A stretch of 64,000 nt of DNA from Glandiceps talaboti (taxonomy: Eukaryota > Hemichordata > Enteropneusta > Spengelidae), in contig NC_135569.1 in NCBI RefSeq assembly GCF_964340395.1, positions 14,549,519-14,613,518 on the forward strand, written 5' to 3'. Position 1 is the first letter of the stretch. Every line of letters begins with the position of its first letter. Position numbers and translations under genes: made by a program. Below, piece by piece: positions 1 through 10,920 of the stretch. The notes under the pieces are model-generated. The model was not told the DNA's origin, did no database searches, and was given only the letters and a program-made list of their open reading frames with translations.

Positions 1-475
1 TTATCGCTTGTATAGAAAAACCATCACTGAGGCAAAATCTCACTTTTATCATCATTCATTTTTTAAAGTCTTCAATCATGCCAATTAAAAATATGGATAC
101 TGCAGTCATTTATGTGACTTTTTTTCCAAAAATGTTTATCGTGCATCTCGATTATATTTTTTTTCGTCTTCGTAACATCTTTTTTTTTATTGTGCCAAAA
201 GTAGTAGCTACCACATATAGAACAGTGGAAAAATACCGAATGAGACTCAGAAATGTAAAATCATTTACTTCAATGTCCAAATCAAATGCGGACATCAGAA
301 AATGATGCATGCACGTTGTGATGGACTCGTGATTAGCTCTAGTCCAGATGCCAATTGGTATCTAACTAAACCATAGACAATAGAGAGGGTCCTCTCTATT
401 TTCTATGACTAAACCAAGTTTAGTGAGTGGAGGTGTAAATGGTAACGATACTGTTTAGGAACACGGTGATAGGAA

Positions 476-615
476 CTAGACGAGATTAGCACTGACAACA
501 CACGCTCCGCGAACTCCAGCAAAGAGGCCTGGTGGGGTATATAGAGACTTGTCAGAGTTGTCGGAGCTACTGTTCATGTACATATAAGTTCCACGTATTC
601 TCAATTTATTTCGTG
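476..615 (-). CDS. possible 3'-terminal exon, unknown protein
   Basis: A minus-strand frame opens after a pyrimidine-rich acceptor (TTTTCTATCCAG, with the AG at 616-617). It runs for about 46 codons to a TAG at 476-478. The peptide is hydrophilic and then ends with LFAGVRGACVVSANLV. I do not recognise the family. It could be the last exon of a gene whose upstream exons lie in the gene-free stretch to the right, or a chance open frame. No upstream partner exon or polyadenylation signal was identified. Confidence 0.22.
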
Positions 616-3600
616 CTGGATAGAAAACAGTCAGTATAGTCCTTGTGTTCTCCAGTGTATAGCCGATGGATTGGATAGTGAGAGTCATGATATGTGTGAT
701 ACATTGTAGTTTATACACCAGAACTGAATTTTAGACTGATCCCGTCGGCATCTTCAGAGAAAGCATCAAGCGGGTACCACAATAAACTGAAAACGTAACG
801 ACTATAAGCATAATTATAAGTTTTAATTTACATGGAACTACGGTCATATTTGATAAGCTTATCCCCCACTTCCACATATGGTCTCATACCCCTTGGTCAG
901 CGAAAAGCCAATCATGTTCATGTCCGGACATACGAGTTATAAATGGGGCGGTCATATGGGTTAAGTTAGGGTGGAATATAATATATGGAAAAAGTCTGAT
1001 TGATACTGGCTGTGATGGGTAGTAGAGCATTTTTTAATTGTCAAAAACAGGGTTGGGGGCCGAATGATATGATTCAAAACGTCATGACTTTCTGGTATAT
1101 CTTTGTTGTCATGGTGTGTTTCCAGTTGAGGATGGCTGTCTTTGACTGGCTACAACAGTAAGTGACTGATTTTGAAAGCAAAGAAAGTGGAAGAACATTG
1201 GTGTTAGTTAAAAAACTATTGTTATTAAAGATATACAAGTAAACGCAGCAAAACAATTGAGAGTCGGTACGGAAAGGAACAGATGACCACAGGAAGGTGT
1301 TCAGCTGTTCTTCATTGTTCTTTGCAATTTGACGACCGGGCGATCACATACTAGTAGTTGTCAGTGTTTTCGCTAAAGCAAAATACACGGAGATGGTTCA
1401 AAATCACTTGACTATCATTTCACTCTTATTTAAATCTACAAATATCTCATTAATATTTTCTCCCAGCTTACTTCAAACTATATGACATTTTCCATGAAAA
1501 AAAGGTGCGTATCTGGAGCAAAGAAGTGTTTCAGATATCAGAGTGTTCACGTTTGCGTGACCAAGACATAGACATAGACTGGCAAGCGACGCCATGAATT
1601 GTGATCGAATCCCAGGGTCGGATCGGTTGTAGATCAGTGTTCATGATAATTCATTTGCGTGTTCAATTACTAAGTCATCGATGTAGGGTTATAAATTCAG
1701 TGACTACACCATCAACAAAGTTACTTCTTACTATAAATCATGTTGAAAAAGACCCTAGGAAAATGTCTAAGCAACAATGACGGGTGTTACTTTTTTGCAG
1801 TGTTTATCCAAATAGTAATCGTCGAATAACGTGACCCTGGCTGAAAACTGCGACAGTGAGTGTACCATAAATTCCCAAAACAGACTGACCAGAACAGACA
1901 TATTGACACACAAAAAGTGTGCAAGTTTACATCTTGTGACAGGTTTGGTTGGGGTCACCTCCATCGGCTAATGGTCGAAATCGTCATTGTAAAATATTTT
2001 TAATTACCCTCAACTACAAATCAGCGTATCGTTGACGATCATTTCAATCGTAAGTGTTTAGAACTGATTCAGAAGTAAAACGTAGAATTATTAATGACAA
2101 TGGTATGCAAAGTTTTGTTGTTTAACAATCATCAGCGATTTGGCATGTTTGCACAAACCACAGATACTTGTTAGTGCATACACTTTTGATACTTCTATTC
2201 TATAAGGTAAAGGCTAAATTTAAAAAGACATGATCCCAGTATTAACTTTTTTGTTGCGGCTATATTTCCTAAGTGAGGTGTGCCAAAGAAAGTTTTCCCA
2301 TGATACTTTGCGCCAGTGCGACTTTTTGACATTGTACGTTCGATGTTCCCAATGAGTAAATGGAATTTTATCGAGAAGTCTATTCATATTTGTTTATGAC
2401 AGCAAGATATTTTCAATTTTCTGTTTTTGGTCATTTTTGGGGTCAAAAACTGTCATTTGTTTTGTAAATAAAAGAATTCAAAGTAAAAATGAATGACAGC
2501 CGCAAAACTAATCGATTGAATGGGCTGACATTTGGTGTGCAGGTATGTTAGAGTATCTGGATGAAGAATTCTTCAAGAAAATTTGAAGATGACATTGATA
2601 TGCAAATACGTCTAAAACGTGCTGTGTAGTATCATATTATAGCCATGTTATTTTACAATACTCGTGAGAAAGTAGAATTTATTGGTGAAGTAAAGTTGCT
2701 CATACACCTAAGAAAATTTGACTACACTTGAATACATAATGAGCAAATGAAATGATCACAACAATCACATATCTTTGTAATGTTATGACTATACAAGATC
2801 TAATACAGGGACGAATGGGGTACTTATCAAATAATGCCCTCCGGAACTCAGAAATAAATGTAGATGCGCTGTACCATGCAGTTACGATCAGCGGTTTTGA
2901 ACTATGGAGGTAGGAAGGAAGGAGGTAGGAAGGATTATAGTCCTACCACCATTTCTGAACAAAATCGTTGTCCTTGAATTGGAATGGTATGCTTTTAATA
3001 CAAAAGTTGCACAAACATATGTTCTTGCTTTCAAAAGTTTTAGAATTAACACCATGATTTCACCGTCGCCCATACTGAGGTTTTCCTGCATCTATTGCTA
3101 TGGATTTTGTTGGTGGGACTTTGCTGTACTGTATGAACACTTGTTCAGACTCAGGCCACTAAAACACAATTGCAAAAAAAACCCGTAAAGACACGAAGTA
3201 TCGTTTTGCACAACGTTCGGCTTGAAGCAGGTTTGAAGGGTAACCATGCACGACAGAGAAGATGGGTTTAGAGCCCCATTTACACCTAAAACAAAAAGCG
3301 ATTCTAGTCTGTTCCTATTATAGTGGTCTGAGGTTCAGATCAAAGTGCCGCATTCATCCACAACATAAAAAATCATAGACCCTACACGACTGGCGTTTGT
3401 AAAAGTCAGTTTTAAACCATAATTACTACACCTCTTTATCTTCTCGGCAAGAACATGCAGTGCTGCAATCCAACGTGAGGACCTCTCACCAACTTTCAGA
3501 TCACTTCACATTGGGAACGTTGGTGAGAGTTCTACTAATATAATTCAGACTGAGGCAAAAAATATAGCCTTTCTGAGTTGAAATCCGAGGTTTAAATCCT

Positions 3601-5013
3601 GATATCTGAAAATTCCCAATCAACCCAGATTACATTGAATAAAAAATAAGTCTAACAAACAATTTATGATTTTTCAGTCCCGAAACTTGCTATTATCCAT
3701 ACACTGTATACAAAGCTAAATACACGGTGATTGGTGTATCGCACTCCTTGACTGAGTGGGTCGGAAAAAAAATAGGTAGACTCACTTGTCATAAATCGAT
3801 TTATAAATCCACAAAGGCACTGTGACAACTAAAGCAGTCCCTTTACAGACCATTTTTCTTTAGAAATAAATAGGCTAAAACAATACTGAATGACAGGCAG
3901 TCCAAGGTATGCGAAACCATAAGCGAGCGCGTACTCACGATGCTAGATTAACACACTATTTTACCTGCGCATTGAAGACGCACAGTAAAAAGACCAGTTT
4001 TCAACATTAATGCAGGAAATACAAAGCTAACAATTCAAAATTGTATAAAATGTAAGAAAACAAAAAACAGGCGACAGTAAGAGCATGCATGAACTTCGAT
4101 TTACAATACCATTATTAAGTTCTTGCATTTTGGGGCTAATGAAGTCATAGAGACTAGAGTGGGCGAGTTTCATCACAGTTAGTATAATCAATGGCACCGT
4201 GATAATTCTGACTTTCACTTGAAACTGGACCAGAACAGTCTAGGTCGGACGAGTCGTCATCATCAATTCAAAGGCGACGTAACCAAATATACACCGTGAA
4301 TTCATCTTAGATCGCACCGAGTTGAACAATCATGTCTGTCATTGTAGAATGTAGACCTTTACGCTGTTTGACCGACTATTGAAGTATAACCCACATAGGT
4401 GATATTTCATTGACCTACATGGAAATGCTTGTAAATACTTTTTGCAAGTAGTAGTAGCTCAGACCACTCTAGTATTTTAGTGGTCTGAGGTAGTAGTAAG
4501 AGTTTTTGCTAACGTTTACATGCTAGCGTAGTTGTACATGTACGTATACATGTCAGTTCGTATGTACATGTACATTAAATGTAGCTCTCATCATATCATA
4601 CACTGTACATGTGTGTAACCCTTTTCTTTTGCACCCCCCCCCCTCCGCCTTCATGTGGTCAAACACAGACAACTAACTAACTAAATAGTGTTACTGTTAG
4701 TTTTCTGTGGGTCAAACAATTAGTGTACACGCCTTGAATCACATGCAGGCGAGATAGATTTGAATATTCATTTGTTTACTGCCCGGTTATGGGGGTGAAC
4801 TCATGAATATATTCTGAACTAAATGCAAATGTATTCAAATCACTTCCGACTCGCAATCTGAACTATTTTTCAGATCGAGTATAATCCGATTAGACAGGCG
4901 CTAATGGGAAAGTACAGAAACGTCCACCTCATCAGCATAAAAGTACAGAATTGAACTCAATCTGAACTATAGTACGGAAAGTGTCGTAAACTGTACTATT
5001 TTTTCTACTAGTG
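616..5013. other. gene-free stretch with minor repeats
   Basis: The open frames here are short, lack splice context and resemble no family I know. Visible structure is limited to a GGAAGGAGGTA-type purine tract near 2905-2935, TGTACATG palindromes near 4540-4575, a poly-C run near 4634 and a perfect short hairpin at 4458-4489. Functional content cannot be supported. Confidence 0.5.
4458..4489. repeat. perfect 11-bp inverted repeat
   Basis: The arms CTCAGACCACT (4458-4468) and AGTGGTCTGAG (4479-4489) are exact reverse complements separated by 10 bases. The same AGTGGTCTGAG word recurs near 3321, so this may be the end of a small dispersed repeat. Confidence 0.6.
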
Positions 5014-5756
5014 ATATTCCCGCTCTCCAATAATAAGTTATGCGTGAAGTTCACATTATAACAAGGTAACAACAAGGAACAACAGAGGTGTTAATGTTTA
5101 TAATATTGTACTTGGTAGGACACGTGAGTTTGTTCAAAACATTACCCATTTTGTTAGCAACGCAACCAATTACAAATATGTTCCAGGAGAAATGTCGTCT
5201 ATCTCATTCAATGTTAGAGTTTTGGAATGCAATATGTGGGCCAGAATTTCAAATAAATGAGAATACCATCGATGAGATAAGGTCGGTACCTAGTAGAGTA
5301 GCACAACAGTTTAACTCTTTCAAACACAGCATAGCATTAAGGATGTGTGATTGATAAGTGTTGATGATCACATCCGGCGATTTGAAGATCTAGATCGACA
5401 CGGGGAAGAAAGCTGTTTGATTTTGTCAACTTTCAACCATCTTTCCCTTGGTCTTAATCTTTGGGATCAACTATTAACATGTAATGCCATTTTATTTTAT
5501 TTCAATTTGGTTTTGTTTTGTAATTAGCAGTAGAAATATCATACTTGAAAATAAAATGTATTGCTTCGCGTGAGTTCTTGTATTCAACAGAAGTATACGG
5601 TTTCAATGAATCCGATTAACTTATTTACAGAAAGAGATCGCCTTGATGTTAAAGTAATCGAAGATTAAGAGCCGTTGTTGTACTCTCTCGTTACTGGTAT
5701 AAGTTAAACAGAAACATTTTTACATCAGGATTTAATTTTAAATGATTTAAACTTAC

Positions 5757-5862
5757 CAGGATCGGGGGTTGCTATGGATGTACATCCAACAATGAAAACA
5801 GCAAAGCATATTGCAAGAGTAAAACTGACACTGGTATGAAACTTCAAAGTTGTCAGGTCCAT
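5757..5862 (-). CDS. signal-peptide first coding exon, copy A
   Basis: This exon encodes the N-terminus of a secreted protein. Translation from the ATG at 5862 gives 35 codons plus one base (phase 1), ending in a GTAAGT donor at 5751-5756. The peptide starts MDLTTLKF and has a hydrophobic core (VSFTLAICFAVFIVG), a typical signal peptide. An upstream in-frame ATG exists, but the inner ATG is common to all five copies and follows the shared promoter. The next exons would lie to the left and none was found before the window edge. It may start a neighbouring gene or be an orphan. Confidence 0.72.
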
Positions 5863-5909
5863 TGTTGATGGTTCAGTTGTGCTCACTTCACTGAGAAACA
5901 GTAGCATAT

Positions 5910-5932
5910 GCCGCGTTATATATTATATTAAT
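5910..5932 (-). promoter_or_regulatory. TATA-type core promoter of copy A
   Basis: The minus strand has TATATAACGC at 5913-5922, about 50 bases upstream of the ATG. The spacing leaves a short 5' UTR (ACTGTTTCTCAGTG region). The same arrangement is conserved at the other signal-peptide exons. Confidence 0.55.
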
Positions 5933-6609
5933 TACATTCAAGGTGTCGCAATTTAATTTTAAAAAAATCTTCAGACAATCACTCAAACACCCACGAGTCG
6001 ATTAACTGTCAATTAGCTAATGATGATAAGATCATGTAAATGTCAGAGTAAAGACTATCAACTCTGCTGTTGTGATGATGAACAAATAATTTGATATATG
6101 ACTATTAGATGACAATAGTTATGAGCAATTTACGTCGACTTCTTTGCCCCTACCTCATCTTTCAGTGCGTAATGAATATGTGTACACGTAATGAATTTCT
6201 GTAATTATAAGGGGGAGAGTCGGGGGAATTAGGGTGGGTCACTTTTTAAAAATCGGTTCTCGGGAAGGGCCGTATATTAGAATATAAAATTTAGTCAGGG
6301 AGCCAAGGCCATAAATTTGAAAAAAAAACATGCCCGGCTTAAAGTACAAAAAATGACATCATATTTGGTTAGAATAACACCTGGGTCTTCAGAAAACTGA
6401 TGTTGCCCCTCTGGATTCTCTTGCGCAAACCCACAGGAGACGATTTTCCTGGTAACATTGGCATTATTTGGAAGGATGCTAAACCATTAAAAACGTCACA
6501 TCTCGCGACCAAAAATGATATAATCACCATTAAAGTAATGTTTATATATATTTTAGGGAACAGGGAACTCAACGATTGCATGGCCTTTTCGATTCAAGGT
6601 CAGGGTCAT

Positions 6610-6811
6610 GGGTTGTCGGTGGCCGAGCGGTTAGCTCGTACGCCTCTTACCTCTGTAGTCTGGGTTCGAACCCGCCTGGTGTTGGCTGGGTTTGATTTAA
6701 AATTTAACTAGGTCTGCATGTAATAAGAAGGGTGATGCTCAGTTTGACCCTGCCGAACAACACAGGTTTTCCCCGGGCACTCCGGTTTCCTCCTGCTTCT
6801 TCAACACTAGT
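6610..6811 (+). repeat. tRNA-derived SINE, 5' part (copy in left duplication)
   Basis: The head contains a pol III A box (TGGCCGAGCGG) and B box (GGTTCGAACCC), like a Ser/Leu tRNA. It is followed by a body with GTTTTCCCCGGGCACTCCGG. The copy stops at CAACACTAG where the duplication ends. The related complete element at 33.06-33.31 kb shares this body. Confidence 0.8.
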
Positions 6812-7961
6812 GTTGATGTATCAATAGTTCTATTAAGTATGATTAAATTGTCTAAACACTAGACATTTCAATAATTCTAAAACACTTTATACTAATAGAT
6901 ATTGTGAATGTTGCACTCTTAAACATTTTTACCGTGAGTAAAAGTTTAAGTTGATGACAGAATTCCACGTGGATAAAATAAGTGGACAACTTGTATAAAT
7001 AATTACTCGTGAACAGACACTGGTAGATATGTGCAGACATGGTAAAATTAGGTCTGGCATTCTATTAGCCATATGATATAAAATTACTTTGTTAATATTG
7101 TCATTGCCTATTCTCTTACGAAATTTGGATAGTCACCATGACTACGAACACATGGTTATTCCATAGGATCAACAAAACAAAAAGCGTTTTTATCAGTATG
7201 ACCAGACAAAAAGTATACATATTCCCGCTCTCCAATAATAAGTTATGCGTGAAGTTCACATTATAACAAGGTAACAACAAGGAACAACAGAGGTGTTAAT
7301 GTTTATAATATTGTACTTGGTAGGACACGTGAGTTTGTTCAAAACATTACCCATTTTGTTAGCAACGCAACCAATTACAAATATGTTCCAGGAGAAATGT
7401 CGTCTATCTCATTCAATGTTAGAGTTTTGGAATGCAATATGTGGGCCAGAATTTCAAATAAATGAGAATACCATCGATGAGATAAGGTCGGTACCTAGTA
7501 GAGTAGCACAACAGTTTAACTCTTTCAAACACAGCATAGCATTAAGGATGTGTGATTGATAAGTGTTGATGATCACATCCGGCGATTTGAAGATCTAGAT
7601 CGACACGGGGAAGAAAGCTGTTTGATTTTGTCAACTTTCAACCATCTTTCCCTTGGTCTTAATCTTTGGGATCAACTATTAACATGTAATGCCATTTTAT
7701 TTTATTTCAATTTGGTTTTGTTTTGTAATTAGCAGTAGAAATATCATACTTGAAAATAAAATGTATTGCTTCGCGTGAGTTCTTGTATTCAACAGAAGTA
7801 TACGGTTTCAATGAATCCGATTAACTTATTTACAGAAAGAGATCGCCTTGATGTTAAAGTAATCGAAGATTAAGAGCCGTTGTTGTACTCTCTCGTTACT
7901 GGTATAAGTTAAACAGAAACATTTTTACATCAGGATTTAATTTTAAATGATTTAAACTTAC

Positions 7962-8067
7962 CAGGATCGGGGGTTGCTATGGATGTACATCCAACAATGA
8001 AAACAGCAAAGCATATTGCAAGAGTAAAACTGACACTGGTATGAAACTTCAAAGTTGTCAGGTCCAT
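7962..8067 (-). CDS. signal-peptide first coding exon, copy A'
   Basis: The exon is identical in sequence to 5757-5862: start ATG at 8067, phase-1 end, GTAAGT donor. It encodes the same secreted N-terminus. With copy A it forms two tandem potential first exons 2.2 kb apart, which could act as alternative promoters for a gene extending left of the window. Confidence 0.72.
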
Positions 8068-8114
8068 TGTTGATGGTTCAGTTGTGCTCACTTCACTGAG
8101 AAACAGTAGCATAT

Positions 8115-8137
8115 GCCGCGTTATATATTATATTAAT
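8115..8137 (-). promoter_or_regulatory. TATA-type core promoter of copy A'
   Basis: This is the same TATATAACGC box and spacing as in copy A, about 50 bases upstream of the start codon. Confidence 0.55.
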
Positions 8138-8813
8138 TACATTCAAGGTGTCGCAATTTAATTTTAAAAAAATCTTCAGACAATCACTCAAACACCCACG
8201 AGTCGATTAACTGTCAATTAGCTAATGATGATAAGATCATGTAAATGTCAGAGTAAAGACTATCAACTCTGCTGTTGTGATGATGAACAAATAATTTGAT
8301 ATATGACTATTAGATGACAATAGTTATGAGCAATTTACGTCGACTTCTTTGCCCCTACCTCATCTTTCAGTGCGTAATGAATATGTGTACACGTAATGAA
8401 TTTCTGTAATTATAAGGGGGAGAGTCGGGGGAATTAGGGTGGGTCACTTTTTAAAAATCGGTTCTCGGGAAGGGCCGTATATTAGAATATAAAATTTAGT
8501 CAGGGAGCCAAGGCCATAAATTTGAAAAAAAAAATGCCCGGCTTAAAGTACAAAAAATGACATCATATTTGGTTAGAATAACACCTGGGTCTTCAGAAAA
8601 CTGATGTTGCCCCTCTGGATTCTCTTGCGCAAACCCACAGGAGACGATTTTCCTGGTAACATTGGCATTATTTGGAAGGATGCTAAACCATTAAAAACGT
8701 CACATCTCGCGACCAAAAATGATATAATCACCATTAAAGTAATGTTTATATATATTTTAGGGAACAGGGAACTCAACGATTACATGGCCTTTTCGATTCA
8801 AGGTCAGGGTCAT

Positions 8814-9099
8814 GGGTTGTCGGTGGCCGAGCGGTTAGCTCGTACGCCTCTTACCTCTGTAGTCTGGGTTCGAACCCGCCTGGTGTTGGCTGGGTTTGAT
8901 TTAAAATTTAACTAGGTCTGCATGTAATAAGAAGGGTGATGCTCAGTTTGACCCTGCCGAACAACACAGGTTTTCCCCGGGCACTCCGGTTTCCTCCTGC
9001 TTCTTCAACACTAGGGCACTAGGGCGCTGCTCTGCGGTGACCATTCAACAAATTTCCGAATTTATTTGGACAAATAAAGATTATTATTATTATTATTAT
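8814..9099 (+). repeat. tRNA-derived SINE with (ATT)n tail
   Basis: The A box TGGCCGAGCGG and B box GGTTCGAACCC are followed by the GTTTTCCCCGGG body. A 3' region reads CTGCTCTGCGGTGACC, and the tail AATAAAGATTATTATT ends at 9099. The element interrupts a diverged tandem repeat whose other units lie at 9100-9800. Confidence 0.82.
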
Positions 9100-9800
9100 A
9101 GTCAAAATTCAAGGTCAACTTAATTTGTTGCACTTTTATCGAAACATTCATCAAAACGTTTCTGTATACTTCCATCAGATATGACTGGTAAAACTATAAT
9201 TCGGTCAGAAAATAGCCCAACATACAATCTTTCAGAAAACCGTGAAAAAAGTATATATGAAGTTGTTTTGTAGGAAAAAGCTGTTACCAAGACAACTGCT
9301 GTCAATATCCCTAGTTACAGCAAAGTGTTAATGTACTAACCTGAAAGGGCTATTGACATGATGCAAGTGTTTGTATTTAGGGTTTTGGGAAAAAGCAATT
9401 CACTGATTACATGATCCTTTCGATCCAAGTTCAAGCTAGGTCATCTTAATTTTTTGTAATAAATATCGTCGAAATCTTCTCTATAGTTAACATCAGACAT
9501 GATCTTTTCAGATGAAAATCACTCAGAAAATAGCAAATTATTTAGTCTTACAGAAAAATACAACAAAGGCATATATTGAGCTGCTTTTATTACAAACTTC
9601 TGTTACTAAGACAACTGGTATCAAGATCACCAAAATATGAAGGTACTGAATATCGCAATGTACCGAAGTGATAAAGATATGATGCAACTGTCTATATATT
9701 GGTTTTAGGGGACAGGCAACACATTTATCACATGATACTTTCGATCCAAGTTCCAGGTCATAGTCTAATTACAAGGTAACCTCTATTTTTCACTTTTATC
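9100..9800. repeat. diverged ~325-bp tandem repeat, about two units
   Basis: Words such as TTTCGATCCAAGTTC, CAGAAAATAGC, AAGACAACTG and ACATGAT(C/A)CTTTCGATCC recur about 320-330 bases apart. A related unit lies left of the SINE at about 8590-8812 and its duplicate about 6385-6608. The sequence is non-coding in appearance. Confidence 0.6.
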
Positions 9801-10601
9801 GAAACACCCACATAGATCTTTTGCTATAAACTACTGAAGACATCAGATAGCAAATCGATTGTAGCACTAACTTTTGTAGCATTTTGGTTTGACAAATTCA
9901 TTTGAATCATGCCGAAGAGTAATACCGAAGAATAGCAATATAAACATGAATTAGTTTTTTTTAAAATGATTTTATCACATTTTACTGAAAGGTTGTACAA
10001 AAGAAATTTGAAAGTTGTCAATGTTTGTAAAAGAATTGCCAATATTTATGATAAACTGACGAAATTTGTACTAGTTTCCAGGAAGGACACTCAGAAGTAA
10101 TCGAATTGTCGATAACAGCAATAAATTTCATTAAAACTATGTAAGAAAACTGAAGAAAATTTCAATTTGTCAATTAATTATTTTTTTTTCATTAAATATT
10201 ATTACAACCCACTGTTGCCATATACGCTGTCATTGGCTAAAATGGGAATATGTGACATTCTAAAAAAAGAGTACATTTTGATACTGCCATATCACGTGCT
10301 GCGATGTTGCCCTATGACGTCACATCGAATGTCTGCGCCTACACTCTATCCATAACAAGTAGTCGTTCACCATTACACCCCGTGTTTAGCTATTGCATGC
10401 GCAAGTGATATAAATAGCACGCAAAATAATCCTTGGTACCTGAAATAGAAATATTACTGCCTAGGTGTATCATAAAAATAATGAACATTCGCTTTCTTGG
10501 TTGACACCATAACTTCCACTCCACGAGCTTCACATGCATTACGAAAGCCGCTCGTGAGAATAAGTCTACCATCTTGTTCTATTTTGACCCTCTAGCATGA
10601 G
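9801..10601. other. gene-free stretch
   Basis: AT-rich sequence without a supportable exon, SINE or strong repeat. Confidence 0.45.
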
Positions 10602-10826
10602 GTGAAATTAATAGCATGTACCGAGAATTGGCAGCTACAACAAGACTCACACGCAGACCCTGCATCACCCAATGCTCCACCCTGTCCACAGTACACGCCC
10701 CTGGTGGTGGCTAGCGACACTCAGGTACCACGCCTTCCTTTAGATGAAGTCACTCACATAGGCGAGTGGCTTCATGACATGGCTGCTCGCTATGACCTGC
10801 ACGTGGAGCTCGTCCCCCTTCGTTAA
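10602..10826 (+). other. unassigned 74-codon open frame
   Basis: A locally GC-richer frame reads MKLIACTENW to HVELVPLR with a Pro-rich middle. I do not recognise the family. It is followed directly by a repeat word (TCTTGTCTCTGAGTCAT) that recurs at 11341-11357, suggesting a decayed mobile element rather than a host gene. Confidence 0.2.
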
Positions 10827-10843
10827 TTGCACATCTTGTCTCT

Positions 10844-10920
10844 GAGTCATCATTTATTGGCATTAATATTGGGATTTTAGCATTATCATATAATCACGGT
10901 TAATGCCAGGGGGATGACTC
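10844..10920. repeat. imperfect inverted repeat
   Basis: GAGTCATC followed by GGCATTAA on the left is mirrored by TTAATGCC followed by GGATGACTC on the right, with about 35 bases between. The arms could form a hairpin. The left arm is part of the sequence repeated near 11350. Confidence 0.55.

Larger units (their letters stand above)
5014..6811. repeat. 1.8-kb direct duplication, left copy
   Basis: This block is repeated at 7219-9015, offset by 2205 bases. The two copies are almost identical: I saw one base change near 6578 and a one-base A-tract length change near 6330. Each copy carries a signal-peptide exon, its promoter and a tRNA-derived SINE head. The 407-bp spacer (6812-7218) is not duplicated here, but its right part resembles 58.55-58.78 kb. 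A very recent tandem duplication or an assembly artefact would explain it. Confidence 0.93.
7219..9015. repeat. 1.8-kb direct duplication, right copy
   Basis: This is the partner of 5014-6811 and carries the same exon, promoter and SINE head. On the right the SINE continues uninterrupted to 9099, so this copy probably keeps the older right junction and the left copy is truncated. Confidence 0.93.

Noticed and set aside
5088-5354. 88-codon plus-strand frame beginning MLMFIILYLVG, duplicated at 7293-7559
   Set aside because: Perfect duplication explains the second copy, and the paralogous region near 57.1-57.4 kb is not open, so the protein is not conserved.
6610-6700. Functional tRNA gene
   Set aside because: Has A and B boxes but no complete cloverleaf with a matched acceptor stem; continues into a SINE body and occurs in several copies.
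6400-6711. 103-codon plus-strand frame (also 8604-8915)
   Set aside because: Runs through tandem-repeat sequence into the SINE head; the end is the tRNA-like region.
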